A DNA stretch of 64,000 nt from QKTW01 sp052161885 (GCA_052161885.1 CP197396.1:2976001-3040000); one strand, 5' to 3'; shown: positions 42,756-50,717, counted from the first letter of the stretch. Notes: generated by a model from the letters alone, not told the origin. Numbers and translations: made by a program.

Positions 42756-43361
42756 ATGATCTATTCTTTCAAAGGATTTATTCCTGTTGTACATCCTTCT
42801 TCATTTGTGCATCCGCAGGCGGCTGTTACCGGCAATGTGATCATTGGCAAAGACGTATACATAGGCCCGGGCGCTGCATTGCGTGGCGACTGGGGCGGCA
42901 TAGTGGTGGAAGACGGCTGCAATGTGCAGGAAAACTGTACGATACACATGTTTCCGGGCGTTACGGTAGTGCTGCGTGAAGGTGCGCATATTGGTCACGG
43001 TGCAATCATACACGGTGCTTCTGTGGGCCGCAATGTATTGGTGGGTATGAATGCAGTCATAATGGACGAAGTAGAAATAGGCGATGAAAGCATTATCGGC
43101 GCTTTATCGTTTATCAATGCAGGCACTAAAATTCCACCGCGCTCGCTGGTTGTGGGCAATCCCGGTAAGATCATCAAACAGGTAAGCGACGATATGATCA
43201 GCTGGAAGACAAAAGGAACAAAGCTGTACCAGGCATTACCTGCCGATTGTTTTGACAGCCTTATACCTTGTGAACCGCTGCGCGAAATACCTGCCGACAG
43301 GCCTTCGCAGGAATCGCTCTATGATACCTGGAACAAAATAAAGAACGAAGAAAACCAATAA
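42756..43361 (+). CDS. Hexapeptide-repeat protein, PaaY/gamma-carbonic anhydrase type
   Basis: This 201-residue left-handed beta-helix protein shows the typical isoleucine-patch hexads (VTGNVIIGKDVYIGPGAALRGD, then VQENCTIHMFPGVTVVL). His residues for a trimeric metal site occur in AHIGHGAIIHGASVGRN. This is the PaaY/CaiE/gamma-carbonic anhydrase branch, which includes thioesterases and carbonic anhydrases; which activity applies cannot be told from sequence alone. The C-terminal 40 residues are helical. It is 47 bases after the T9SS gene with no terminator between, but may have its own promoter. A terminator follows. Confidence 0.85.
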   Translation: MIYSFKGFIPVVHPSSFVHPQAAVTGNVIIGKDVYIGPGAALRGDWGGIVVEDGCNVQENCTIHMFPGVTVVLREGAHIGHGAIIHGASVGRNVLVGMNAVIMDEVEIGDESIIGALSFINAGTKIPPRSLVVGNPGKIIKQVSDDMISWKTKGTKLYQALPADCFDSLIPCEPLREIPADRPSQESLYDTWNKIKNEENQ

Positions 43362-43366
43362 ATAAA

Positions 43367-43402
43367 ACAGCCGGCTTTACTGCCGGCTGTGCTGTTTTTT
43401 AT
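43367..43402. terminator. Terminator between PaaY-type gene and otsAB
   Basis: ACAGCCGGC (43367-43375) pairs with GCCGGCTGT (43382-43390), then GCTGTTTTTT. It separates convergent genes. Confidence 0.85.
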
Positions 43403-43414
43403 CTTATTTATATC

Positions 43415-45640
43415 TTATCCGAAGAGTACGCTTCCGCTGTTTTCATGAGTTACAGACGCCTGCTGCATTTCTGTAAGCAGCTGCCTCACTTCCAGGTAGG
43501 AATTAAGAAAATAGGTAGCTGCAGAAATATTGTTACCCACCTTTATTGTAATCGCATCGGCCGGCATCGCTTTAAAAGTGTCTTCGTCGGTGAGATCGTC
43601 GCCTATGGCCATTACAAAATCGTAGTGCTTTTTATCCAGCAGGCGTTTTGCGGCTTTGCCTTTATTTATACTCATGCTTTTTACCTCCACTACTTTATCA
43701 CCTTCGAGTATCTGCAGGCCGCGGTCCGTTACAAAGTGCCTGATGTCTTCCATCAGTTCGTGCGCCCTTATTTCACCGAGACCTCCTTCTACATTCCGGT
43801 AATGCCATGCGAGCGAAAAACTCTTCGTCTCTATAGAAGCACCGGGTGTACGGCTTACATATACATTCATCAGATGATATATTTCCTGTTTCCAGTCATC
43901 ATTCAGGTCTTTTCTTGTCTGCCATCCTTTACCATACTCGCGGTACCAGGCGCCATGCTCCGCTATAATGTCTATCGGCAGGTCTCCTACCCATGCATCC
44001 AGTACTTTATAATCGCGGCCGCTGGTAATGGCCACGTGATTTTTTGTATCTGCACATAAATGCTGCAGTAAAGATATCAGCGCTTCGTCCGGACGGGCAT
44101 CAAGCACCTGTTTCTGGAAGGGCACAAGCGTACCATCATAATCCAGCAGGATAAGGCGTTTCATGCCAAACATGTATCGGATAGAAAGCTTCTGGAGAAT
44201 GGCGGGCGTAATAATGCGGGTAAACAACGATTGCTGACGGAGCTTTGTTTCCTGCATCTTTTCCATGAAATTATTCACCCAGTTCCTGATGTCAAATTTG
44301 GACACAATTTGCTGCATAGCGCTCATGCGCCTGCGCTGCTCATCCTCCGGCATATTCAATGCTGCATAGATAGTATCTGCAAAATTCCAGATGTCGTTCG
44401 GATTGATGATTATGGCTTCAGAAAGCTCTCTTGAAGCACCTGCCATTTCACTTAACACAAGCACACCTCTCTGATCTGTTTTACTGGCTATGTATTCTTT
44501 GCTTACGAGGTTCATACCATCACGCATCGGCGTTACAAGTGCTACATCTGCAGAACGGTACAGCGCAGATAAAAGCGTGGGTGAGAACGACCGGTAGAAA
44601 TGCTGTATCGGTTGCCAGCCAAGCAATCCGTACTTGCCATTGATCTCGCTCACCATCCGGTTCATCTCCTCTTTCATTTCTTTATACTTGAGTACAGCAT
44701 CTCTCGAAGGCACTACCAGTTGTATGTAAGTGATCTTGCCTCTCAGTTCGGGATGGCGCTGCATCATCAGCTCAAAAGCCTGCAGCCGCTGAATGATCCC
44801 TTTGCTGTAATCGAGCCTGTCTATGGAAATGATCAGTTTATTATTGCTGGTAAGCGCACGTAATTTTTTCTCATTACGCTTTGCCGCAGCACTTTCCGCA
44901 AGCTGCCTGTATTTTTTATAATCGATGCTGATAGGAAATGCATCTACCGAAACGATCCTGTCTTTTATAAACAGTTCGTTGGCCGTACCCGAGATGTTAA
45001 GTATCCGGTTGGCTGCGCTTATAAAGTGCCGTACATCGTCATATGTATGAAAACCAATCACATCGGCCCCCAACAATCCGCAAAGAAGTTCCCTGCGCCA
45101 CGGCAGCAGGCGGAATATCTCGTAAGACGGGAAAGGGATGTGATTGAAGAAGCCAATATTTACATCGGGCAGTGCATTTCTCACAAGCTGCGGCACCAGC
45201 ATCAGCTGGTAGTCATGTATCCAGATCGTATCATCCGGCTTTGCATTGCGGATGATAATGTCTGCAAATTTCTGGTTTACTTGCTTATAAGCGTCCCAGT
45301 ATGCGGGCTCATACCTGGCGTAAGTGGGGAAATAATGAAACAGCGGCCAGAGTGTTTCATTAGAGAAGCCTTCATAGTAGTCGTTTATTTCCTGCTGGGT
45401 AAGAAAAACAGGCATCAGGTTCAGTTCTGTCAGCCGGTCTGTAACCGTATCTCTCTGATCTTCGCCGATAAGTGCTCCCGGCCAGCCGATCCACAGGTTA
45501 TCATTCTGCTGGTAAATACTTCCCAATCCTGTAGCAAGACCACCTTCGCTTGGTATATACACTGTTTCGCCGTTTTTCTGTGCAATCTTCACAGGCAACC
45601 GGTTAGAAACGATTATCACTCTCTTATTAATAGTATCCAT
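43415..45640 (-). CDS. Bifunctional trehalose-6-phosphate synthase/phosphatase
   Basis: This is a fusion of OtsA (GT20 glycosyltransferase) and OtsB (HAD phosphatase) in one chain of 741 residues. It makes trehalose 6-phosphate from UDP-glucose (or a related donor) and glucose 6-phosphate, and removes the phosphate. The N-terminal half has VIIVSNRLPVKI, IGWPGA and IWIHDYQLMLVPQL. The C-terminal half begins near residue 500 with the HAD motif LLDYDGTLVPF, and ends with AIGDDLTDEDTFKAM. Trehalose protects against osmotic and desiccation stress. I use the ATG at 45640 (MDTINKRV), as the longer frame to 45661 adds residues not seen in the family. Confidence 0.93.
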   Translation of the reverse strand: MDTINKRVIIVSNRLPVKIAQKNGETVYIPSEGGLATGLGSIYQQNDNLWIGWPGALIGEDQRDTVTDRLTELNLMPVFLTQQEINDYYEGFSNETLWPLFHYFPTYARYEPAYWDAYKQVNQKFADIIIRNAKPDDTIWIHDYQLMLVPQLVRNALPDVNIGFFNHIPFPSYEIFRLLPWRRELLCGLLGADVIGFHTYDDVRHFISAANRILNISGTANELFIKDRIVSVDAFPISIDYKKYRQLAESAAAKRNEKKLRALTSNNKLIISIDRLDYSKGIIQRLQAFELMMQRHPELRGKITYIQLVVPSRDAVLKYKEMKEEMNRMVSEINGKYGLLGWQPIQHFYRSFSPTLLSALYRSADVALVTPMRDGMNLVSKEYIASKTDQRGVLVLSEMAGASRELSEAIIINPNDIWNFADTIYAALNMPEDEQRRRMSAMQQIVSKFDIRNWVNNFMEKMQETKLRQQSLFTRIITPAILQKLSIRYMFGMKRLILLDYDGTLVPFQKQVLDARPDEALISLLQHLCADTKNHVAITSGRDYKVLDAWVGDLPIDIIAEHGAWYREYGKGWQTRKDLNDDWKQEIYHLMNVYVSRTPGASIETKSFSLAWHYRNVEGGLGEIRAHELMEDIRHFVTDRGLQILEGDKVVEVKSMSINKGKAAKRLLDKKHYDFVMAIGDDLTDEDTFKAMPADAITIKVGNNISAATYFLNSYLEVRQLLTEMQQASVTHENSGSVLFG

Positions 45641-45698
45641 AAGATCTCCATGGCAATTCATTTGTTTTTACAAAAAGAACATGCCATAGTAATCTTTT

Positions 45699-46415
45699 CT
45701 ATCCGTAAAGCTCCAGGTGTATATCCTTTTTATCGTAACCCATTCCGGTGATCTTTTGCTTGGCTTCATCTATCATAGCGCGCCAGCCGCAAAGCATAAA
45801 ATGAGCCGGTTTACGGTCTTCGCAAAGCGCTTCGTATATAGAATGCACGTAGCCTTTATGTCCGTCCCATTCTTCCCTTGAAAGCGTAGGATGATACTTA
45901 AATCCCGGTATCATTTTCTCGAGTTCCTGCATTTCATGGGCGTACAGCAGGTCTTTGCGTGTGCGGCAGCCGAATATAAGATGCAGACCTTCATGATGTA
46001 ACTGGAAACGGTGTATATAATGCAGCATGCTGCGGAAGGGAGCAATGCCTGTACCGGTGCATACGAAGAAAATATCGCGGTCTATATGCTCCGGCAGTAC
46101 AAATACGCCCTGCGGGCCGCGCAGGGTAAACTCGCTGCCTTCTTTGACATCGTTAAAAATATAAGTGCTGCCGGCGCCGCCTTCTACCAGTGATATAAGC
46201 AGTTCTATTTCATTGTTTCCGTCGGGCATAGAAGCGATACTGTAGCTGCGCCAGCGTTTGTTGCGTTGCTCGTGAATGGGTAAGTCAAGTGTTACAAACT
46301 GACCGGCCTTAAACGGAAAGGTCTCAGATTCGGGCAGCTTTATCCAGTAACGTCTTGTATTGTGCGATTCCTGTTCTATACGGGTAACCACACCTTGTTG
46401 CCATGGTTGGAGCAT
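45699..46415 (-). CDS. FAD-dependent ferredoxin-NADP+ reductase family oxidoreductase
   Basis: This 238-residue flavin reductase of the FNR superfamily has the FAD-binding motif WRSYSIASMP in the first domain and the NAD(P)-binding CTGTGIAPFRSML at residues about 115-130. The dinucleotide-binding half includes HLIFGCRTRKDLLYAHE. The C-terminal IHLELYG matches the family's last strand. It transfers electrons between NAD(P)H and an unnamed partner (ferredoxin, flavodoxin or a redox protein). It lies 58 bases upstream of the trehalose gene in the same orientation; a functional link is not evident. Confidence 0.85.
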   Translation of the reverse strand: MLQPWQQGVVTRIEQESHNTRRYWIKLPESETFPFKAGQFVTLDLPIHEQRNKRWRSYSIASMPDGNNEIELLISLVEGGAGSTYIFNDVKEGSEFTLRGPQGVFVLPEHIDRDIFFVCTGTGIAPFRSMLHYIHRFQLHHEGLHLIFGCRTRKDLLYAHEMQELEKMIPGFKYHPTLSREEWDGHKGYVHSIYEALCEDRKPAHFMLCGWRAMIDEAKQKITGMGYDKKDIHLELYG

Positions 46416-46469
46416 ACAATAAAATTTGACTGAAAGTTACGGATTTGAAATGTGATTAATGCGGAAGAT

Positions 46470-46620
46470 GAGGTAGATGTCCTGATTAGCTGATGTGCTC
46501 ACGTAGTGATGTGCTGATTGAAGAATCATGTCATCCTGAGCGCAGTCCGATAGCTATTGGACGAAGTATGGACGCGACAAATGTGAAAATTAGCTGATCA
46601 ACTGATGTGATAATAGATGA
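46470..46620. repeat. Dispersed intergenic repeats, GTCATCCTGAGCG and GCTGAT types
   Basis: TGTCATCCTGAGCGCAGTCC lies near 46528, followed by CCGATAGCTATTGG, which can form a small stem. The GTCATCCTGAGCG word is a common intergenic element in Bacteroidota. It is flanked by GCTGATGTGCTCAC and AGCTGATCAACTGATG, relatives of the repeats at 35928-36076. Confidence 0.5.
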
Positions 46621-46654
46621 TGTACCGATCCTATTAATTTGCCACAGACCTGGC

Positions 46655-47000
46655 ATTTTAGGTTCGGGAACTATCCACGATACGTTGAGAACCTATTTTT
46701 TTACGTTGGTGAACGTAAAATTTTACGTCAGGAACCTATTTTAGATACGTCCGGAACGTATCTACGATACGTTGGGAACCTATTTTTTTACATCGGTGAA
46801 CGTAAAATTTTACATCCGGAACCTATTTTGGATACGTCCGGAACGTATCCACGATACGTTGGGAACCTATTTTTTTACATCGGTGAACGTAAAATTTTAC
46901 GTCTGGAACCTATTTTGGATACGTCCGGAACGTATCCACGATACGTTGGGAACCTATTTTTTTACGTTGGTAGACGTAAAATTTTACGTCTACCAACGTA
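46655..47000. repeat. 87-bp tandem array of nested palindromes, about four copies
   Basis: The start positions of the GGAACCTATTTTTTT block are 46691, 46778, 46865 and 46952, exactly 87 bases apart. Each unit holds a palindrome of the ACGTAAAATTTTACGT kind (46713, 46800 with one change, 46887, 46974), a second near-palindrome GATACGTCCGGAACGTATC, and two GGAACCTATTTT words. The units are nearly identical (mostly C/T and G/A swaps in the spacers). As 87 is a multiple of three, long open frames arise with 29-residue repeats, but no start signal supports coding. It lies just before the regulator-ATPase gene cluster. Confidence 0.9.
46963..47000. repeat. 38-bp perfect palindrome closing the array
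   Basis: The arms are 19 bases each, centred between 46981 and 46982, around AAAATTTT. It extends the ACGTAAAATTTTACGT core of the last unit by TACGTTGGTAG and its complement. It could form a cruciform in DNA or a long hairpin in RNA. Confidence 0.9.
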
Positions 47001-47152
47001 TTTTAACACCCCTTCACGGGCATTTTACAACAGGCTATAGTATATATCCTTGGAATTTCCCTGCAACTTCTTTATTCAGAAGAATGGATAAACAACCGCT
47101 TACAAACGGTTAAATATCCGCAGATTATTCGGCTATGGCTTTAGGGAAATAC

Positions 47153-47175
47153 TATATTTGTACCTATAAGTACAA
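47153..47175 (+). promoter_or_regulatory. -7 box and overlapping palindromic operator of the XRE gene
   Basis: TATATTTG (47153-47160) matches the -7 consensus. TTGTAC-CTATAA-GTACAA (47158-47175) is a palindrome with six-base arms that overlaps the -7 box and ends six bases before the ATG. This is the position expected of a repressor site, most simply for the adjacent XRE protein on its own promoter. Confidence 0.6.
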
Positions 47176-47180
47176 CAGCT

Positions 47181-47600
47181 ATGAAGAAGGAATATGCAAC
47201 CCACCACGGACGGAACGTAAAGCGCCTGCGCGAGATAATGGGTGTCAAACAGGAAGCGTTGGCTATAGAGCTGGGCAGTGAATGGAACCAGAAGAAAATA
47301 TCTGCGCTGGAAAGCCGGCCGGAGATCGATGAAGATCTGCTAGAGCGTATTGCGAATGTCTTCAAAGTACCGGTAGAAGCAATTGAAAACTTTGATGACG
47401 AAGCCACGGTTAATATTGTAGCAAACACTTTTACAAGTCACGATAATTCTACGCTTAACGCTGTAAATCCTTATTGCACTTTTAATCCTTTTGACAAAAT
47501 GCTGGAACTGATGGAAGAGAATAAGAAGCTGTATGAAAGATTGCTTCAGGAAAAGGATGCAATGATTGGGGAGTTAAAGGAATTGGTGAAAGGCAGGTAA
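47181..47600 (+). CDS. XRE-family HTH transcriptional regulator with coiled-coil tail
   Basis: This 139-residue protein has an N-terminal XRE/Cro helix-turn-helix (about 10-65: GRNVKRLREIMGVKQEALAIELG, then KKISALESRP). After an Asn/Thr-rich linker comes a helical heptad segment, LELMEENKKLYERLLQEKDAMIGELKEL (about 108-136), that would dimerise. Members with this layout are common in Chitinophagaceae. It is encoded 51 bases upstream of the AAA ATPase and carries an operator-like palindrome at its own promoter, so autoregulation and control of the downstream pair is likely but unproven. Confidence 0.85.
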   Translation: MKKEYATHHGRNVKRLREIMGVKQEALAIELGSEWNQKKISALESRPEIDEDLLERIANVFKVPVEAIENFDDEATVNIVANTFTSHDNSTLNAVNPYCTFNPFDKMLELMEENKKLYERLLQEKDAMIGELKELVKGR

Positions 47601-47651
47601 AACATACCGCCTCATATTTTAGCCTAAATTCGTAGCTAAGACACTTAAATA

Positions 47652-48863
47652 ATGATCAGAAAGGTTTCAATTGAAAATTATAAATCGGTACAGGCGCTTG
47701 AATTGGATTTGGGCCGCGTAAATGTGTTTATTGGTGAAAATGGTTGTGGCAAGACTTCTATATTGGAGGGAATTGCACTAGGAAGTGCAGCTGCACAAAA
47801 TAAATTAGATGATGAATTTTTAGTCAGTCGAGGTATTCGTGTTTTATCACCAGAGCTGATGAGATCAGCTTTTAATGAATCGAATCTCTCTAAAGACATT
47901 GCTATTATTTTTGAAAGAGATGACAATAAAGAGATTCCATATTTTTTATTAAAAAATGAGAATGGATTGAATTCAAAGTGGGTAGTTGAAGGTGTTGATA
48001 TGTCTTTCCTTAATGATAAGGAAGGGAGTGTAATTGAAATGATCAAAGAACTCAGTTTGCTGTTGGAAGCGTCTAAAGAAGACGATTTACAAAAGACTCT
48101 TTCAAAAACTGAAGATAATTCATCAAATCAGATAAATGATTATTTAAGAAGCTCAGCTTCTATATTAGGAAGACTACAAAAATATAAGGTCACAATACAA
48201 GACTTAGCCCCTTTCCTCATTTTTGCCCCTGAAAACTACTTTCTTCGCCGGTTTGAAGAAGAGGGTCAAATACGCCCGCTGGGCATAAGAGGCGAAGGGC
48301 TTTTTCGCCATCTTACAGAGCTGGCAAAAGAAAATCCCGAAACTATTAAAACTATTTCAGAACAGCTCAAACTTATAGACTGGTTTGAAGGACTGGAAAT
48401 ACCAGATGATCTTTCCTTCTCAGAAAGACGCATCAATATCACCGATCGCTTTATACAGGATACTATCAAGCATTTTGACCAGCGCAGTGCCAATGAAGGC
48501 TTCCTGTACCTGCTGTTTTATTTTACGTTGTTCCTTAGCAAATACACACCGCATTTCTTTGCTATAGACAATATAGACAATGCGCTGAACCCTAAGCTGT
48601 GCGCAAAGCTTACCAGCATTTTATGTAAGCTTGCCGCAGAAAATGAAAAGCAGGTGATACTTACCACACATAACCCTGCTATACTCGACGGCCTTGATCT
48701 CAAAGACGAAGAGCAGCGCCTGTTTGTTATATACCGCAATGCAGACGGCGAAACAATGGCACGCCGTGTTAAGGCACCAGAAGAAGTAGAGGGCGTGGAA
48801 CCTGTGCGCCTTTCCGAAGCCTTTGTACGTGGTTACCTGGGCGGCTTACCTAAAAATTTCTAA
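47652..48863 (+). CDS. AAA family ATPase, OLD/RecF-like
   Basis: This 403-residue SMC/RecF/OLD-type ATPase has Walker A GENGCGKT at residues 28-35 after IRKVSIENYKSVQALELDLG, a signature-like SANEGFLYLL at about 279-288, and a Walker B region FFAIDNIDNALNP with Asp306 followed by Asn307 where Glu is usual. TTHNPAILDGLDL near 340 is the H-switch. The middle (about 90-200) is variable and AT-rich. Partner-type genes of this kind couple ATPase sensors to a nuclease in Gabija, PARIS and related anti-phage systems. The next gene starts seven bases after the stop. Defence is inferred from architecture. Confidence 0.85.
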   Translation: MIRKVSIENYKSVQALELDLGRVNVFIGENGCGKTSILEGIALGSAAAQNKLDDEFLVSRGIRVLSPELMRSAFNESNLSKDIAIIFERDDNKEIPYFLLKNENGLNSKWVVEGVDMSFLNDKEGSVIEMIKELSLLLEASKEDDLQKTLSKTEDNSSNQINDYLRSSASILGRLQKYKVTIQDLAPFLIFAPENYFLRRFEEEGQIRPLGIRGEGLFRHLTELAKENPETIKTISEQLKLIDWFEGLEIPDDLSFSERRINITDRFIQDTIKHFDQRSANEGFLYLLFYFTLFLSKYTPHFFAIDNIDNALNPKLCAKLTSILCKLAAENEKQVILTTHNPAILDGLDLKDEEQRLFVIYRNADGETMARRVKAPEEVEGVEPVRLSEAFVRGYLGGLPKNF

Positions 48864-48870
48864 TCGTTTT

Positions 48871-49542
48871 ATGACTATAGGACTTATCGGCGAAGGCATT
48901 ACCGACCAAATAACGGTTGAACATATTCTTATCAGTTATACCGAAGATAAAAACCTGTCTGTAAATCAACTGCAGCCTCTGCCCGGTGCCAGCGGCAATT
49001 GGGACCAGGTTTTCAAGTATTGCAAATCTGAAGGTTTTAAACAGGCATTTCAATACAACGATTTTGTTGCTATACAGATAGACACGGATTTCTTGAGGGG
49101 TGACAGTGTGCCCGAAGAGTATCGAATACCTGGAATTGAGCAGATGGAACCAACAGAGATTGTAGAAAGGGTTAAAACAAAACTTATCGAGTGTTTTGAC
49201 ACAGAATTTTACGAGGAGTATAAAGACCGTATCATTTTTGCCATTGCTGTAGACCAGACAGAGTGTTGGTTTCTTGCTGTATACTTCCCTAATGATAAGA
49301 AAAAAGCATCTAAGTATACCAACTGTCTCGAGACATTAAACTCCGTACTTAAAGAGCGGGAAGGATTTTACATTGATGCTAAAAAAGATGATTACTACCG
49401 TAAAATGTGTAAGCACTTTCGTAAAAAGAAAGACCTCCTGATGCATAGTAAACATAATGACAGCTTCCGGATCTTTATAGAAGAGCTTGATGTCAAATTA
49501 TCTGCAAAAGAAGAAGATGCAGAAGTTGCGGATAGTGAATAA
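48871..49542 (+). CDS. DUF4276/TOPRIM-like effector protein
   Basis: This 223-residue protein has the pattern of TOPRIM-like families such as DUF4276 and DUF4435: GLIGEGITDQITVEHIL with Glu8, FVAIQIDTD with Asp71 and Asp73, and VDQTECWFLAVY with Glu131 and Trp133. The spacing fits the E...DxD...E metal-binding site of a TOPRIM nuclease. The C-terminal 80 residues are Lys-rich and may bind nucleic acid. The start at 48871 gives the conserved first strand. A longer frame from 48823 overlaps the ATPase gene. Its direct coupling to the ATPase suggests they act together, as AriA/AriB do in PARIS. Confidence 0.7.
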   Translation: MTIGLIGEGITDQITVEHILISYTEDKNLSVNQLQPLPGASGNWDQVFKYCKSEGFKQAFQYNDFVAIQIDTDFLRGDSVPEEYRIPGIEQMEPTEIVERVKTKLIECFDTEFYEEYKDRIIFAIAVDQTECWFLAVYFPNDKKKASKYTNCLETLNSVLKEREGFYIDAKKDDYYRKMCKHFRKKKDLLMHSKHNDSFRIFIEELDVKLSAKEEDAEVADSE

Positions 49543-49564
49543 TGTTTACGCAGATGGGAGCTGC

Positions 49565-49643
49565 TCATTTTCGCATTCGCTAACCTTCACATTTTCACAT
49601 CTCTCTTCACATTTCACCACATTCACTATTCACCATTGCCCAT
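49565..49643. repeat. Simple TTCACATTTTCACA-type intergenic repeats
   Basis: TTCACATTTTCACAT, TCTTCACATTTCACC and CATTCACTATTCACC form a pyrimidine-rich repeat of about 80 bases, of the same simple kind as in other gaps of the window. Confidence 0.45.
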
Positions 49644-50384
49644 TTACTTCTTCACCTCTTCCTCTTTCTTCGCAGAATCGGCTGCCAGTTGCTGCTGTTT
49701 CTTCATCCATTCGCGGAAGTTGGTACGGATCCACATTTTGAACTCCAGTTCTGTGGCTGTACGTGCATAATCGTATGGAACGGGATAGGTATTCATAAAA
49801 TGCGCCAACGTATCGCCGCTCAGGTTGGTAAGCGCGCCTACAAGCTCAGGTGTGTACCGGGTGTCGATAAATTTTTCATTTTCCCAATGGTTGTATTCTT
49901 TCTGGAAAGCAAATATCTGCTTGCTGCGCTTAGACAGGCGTTCAGCCAGGAAAGTAACCGGGCTGGCAATGGCACCGCCTCGTTCACGCGCCAGTGCCCT
50001 TGAATAGGTGCTGCGCCGCTCCAGTGAGTCGATCTGGTATTTGGTGTAGTTCTTGGGGCGTACGATGTATTCTTTCAATTGTACGCTTAGCTGGTGCATG
50101 ATAATACGCTGCTGACTGATACCCAGGGTTGGCGGCATCTTGAACTGCAGCGTTTTATAGCCGATATACGAAAAGGCAACCTGGTCGCCGCTTTCTGCCG
50201 GAATGGTGAATTCACCATTGTCATCTGTGTATGTTGATTGCTGCGTACGCACATTCACCACTACCACAGGCCATAAGGCCTTCCCGTTTTCTCCGTCCAC
50301 AACAAGGCCTTTCAGCGTTTGAGCGCCGGAAGTAAGGCAAAGCAACAGGCAGGAGATCAGTAATGTGTAGCGTATATAAATCAT
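49644..50384 (-). CDS. Carboxypeptidase-like regulatory domain protein
   Basis: This 246-residue exported protein starts with a Sec signal (YTLLISCLLLCLTSGAQ), then a CarbopepD_reg_2 domain (TLKGLVVDGENGKALWPVVVVNVRTQQSTYTDDNGEFTIPA, with FSYIGYKTLQF) of the type found at the N-terminus of TonB-dependent receptors. The remaining 140 residues are helical and charged (LDSLERRSTYSRALARERGG) with no beta-barrel. It is probably a periplasmic or outer-membrane-associated protein. Function is unknown. It is divergent from the repair cassette that begins at 50718. Confidence 0.82.
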   Translation of the reverse strand: MIYIRYTLLISCLLLCLTSGAQTLKGLVVDGENGKALWPVVVVNVRTQQSTYTDDNGEFTIPAESGDQVAFSYIGYKTLQFKMPPTLGISQQRIIMHQLSVQLKEYIVRPKNYTKYQIDSLERRSTYSRALARERGGAIASPVTFLAERLSKRSKQIFAFQKEYNHWENEKFIDTRYTPELVGALTNLSGDTLAHFMNTYPVPYDYARTATELEFKMWIRTNFREWMKKQQQLAADSAKKEEEVKK

Positions 50385-50717
50385 GCGTCAGGGCGTGAAA
50401 TTAAGCTGCTATGGTTGTTTCATAAAATTATGCCACTCAAATTGGGATTATTTTAACCATAACTAAAGCTAATTTTAAGATATAACTGCATGTGGCACTG
50501 ATTTTTTATAGGTTATGCAGTTAATTCCGACTGATGAAGATGCCGCGTAAATCACAACAATCGATCAGGGTATTACAGCCTGGCAGCACAGTAGTACAGG
50601 CGTTCATCGGAGCGTCAACCGGGAAGCAAGCAGTAATTGCTTACCGGCGCCTTTTTTGGTTACTTTTTTTGCGTAAAAAAAGTAACACAGATTACATGGG
50701 CATCAAAATATGGGCTT
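50385..50717 (+). other. Intergenic region with two hairpins, no gene
   Basis: An open frame at 50534-50731 of 65 codons overlaps the start of the following gene and looks fortuitous. Two hairpins stand out: CCGGGAAGCAA...TTGCTTACCGG near 50615-50645, and GTTACTTTTTTT (50659-50670) with AAAAAAAGTAAC (50675-50686), a perfect 12-pair stem just before the repair operon. The second resembles an intergenic element of Bacteroidota and has no T-run after it. Confidence 0.5.

Noticed and set aside
46655..47000. CRISPR array
   Set aside because: Units are contiguous and nearly identical, with no variable spacers, and no cas genes are present.
46639..47040. Open frame of 133 codons with 29-residue repeats across the array
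   Set aside because: The frame is a by-product of an 87-base repeat (multiple of three). A second frame of the same region is also open, there is no start signal, and the sequence is dominated by DNA palindromes.
50489..50510. Sigma-54-like promoter TGGCAC...TTTT
   Set aside because: The -24 word TGGCAC is present, but the expected -12 GC is missing at the required spacing.
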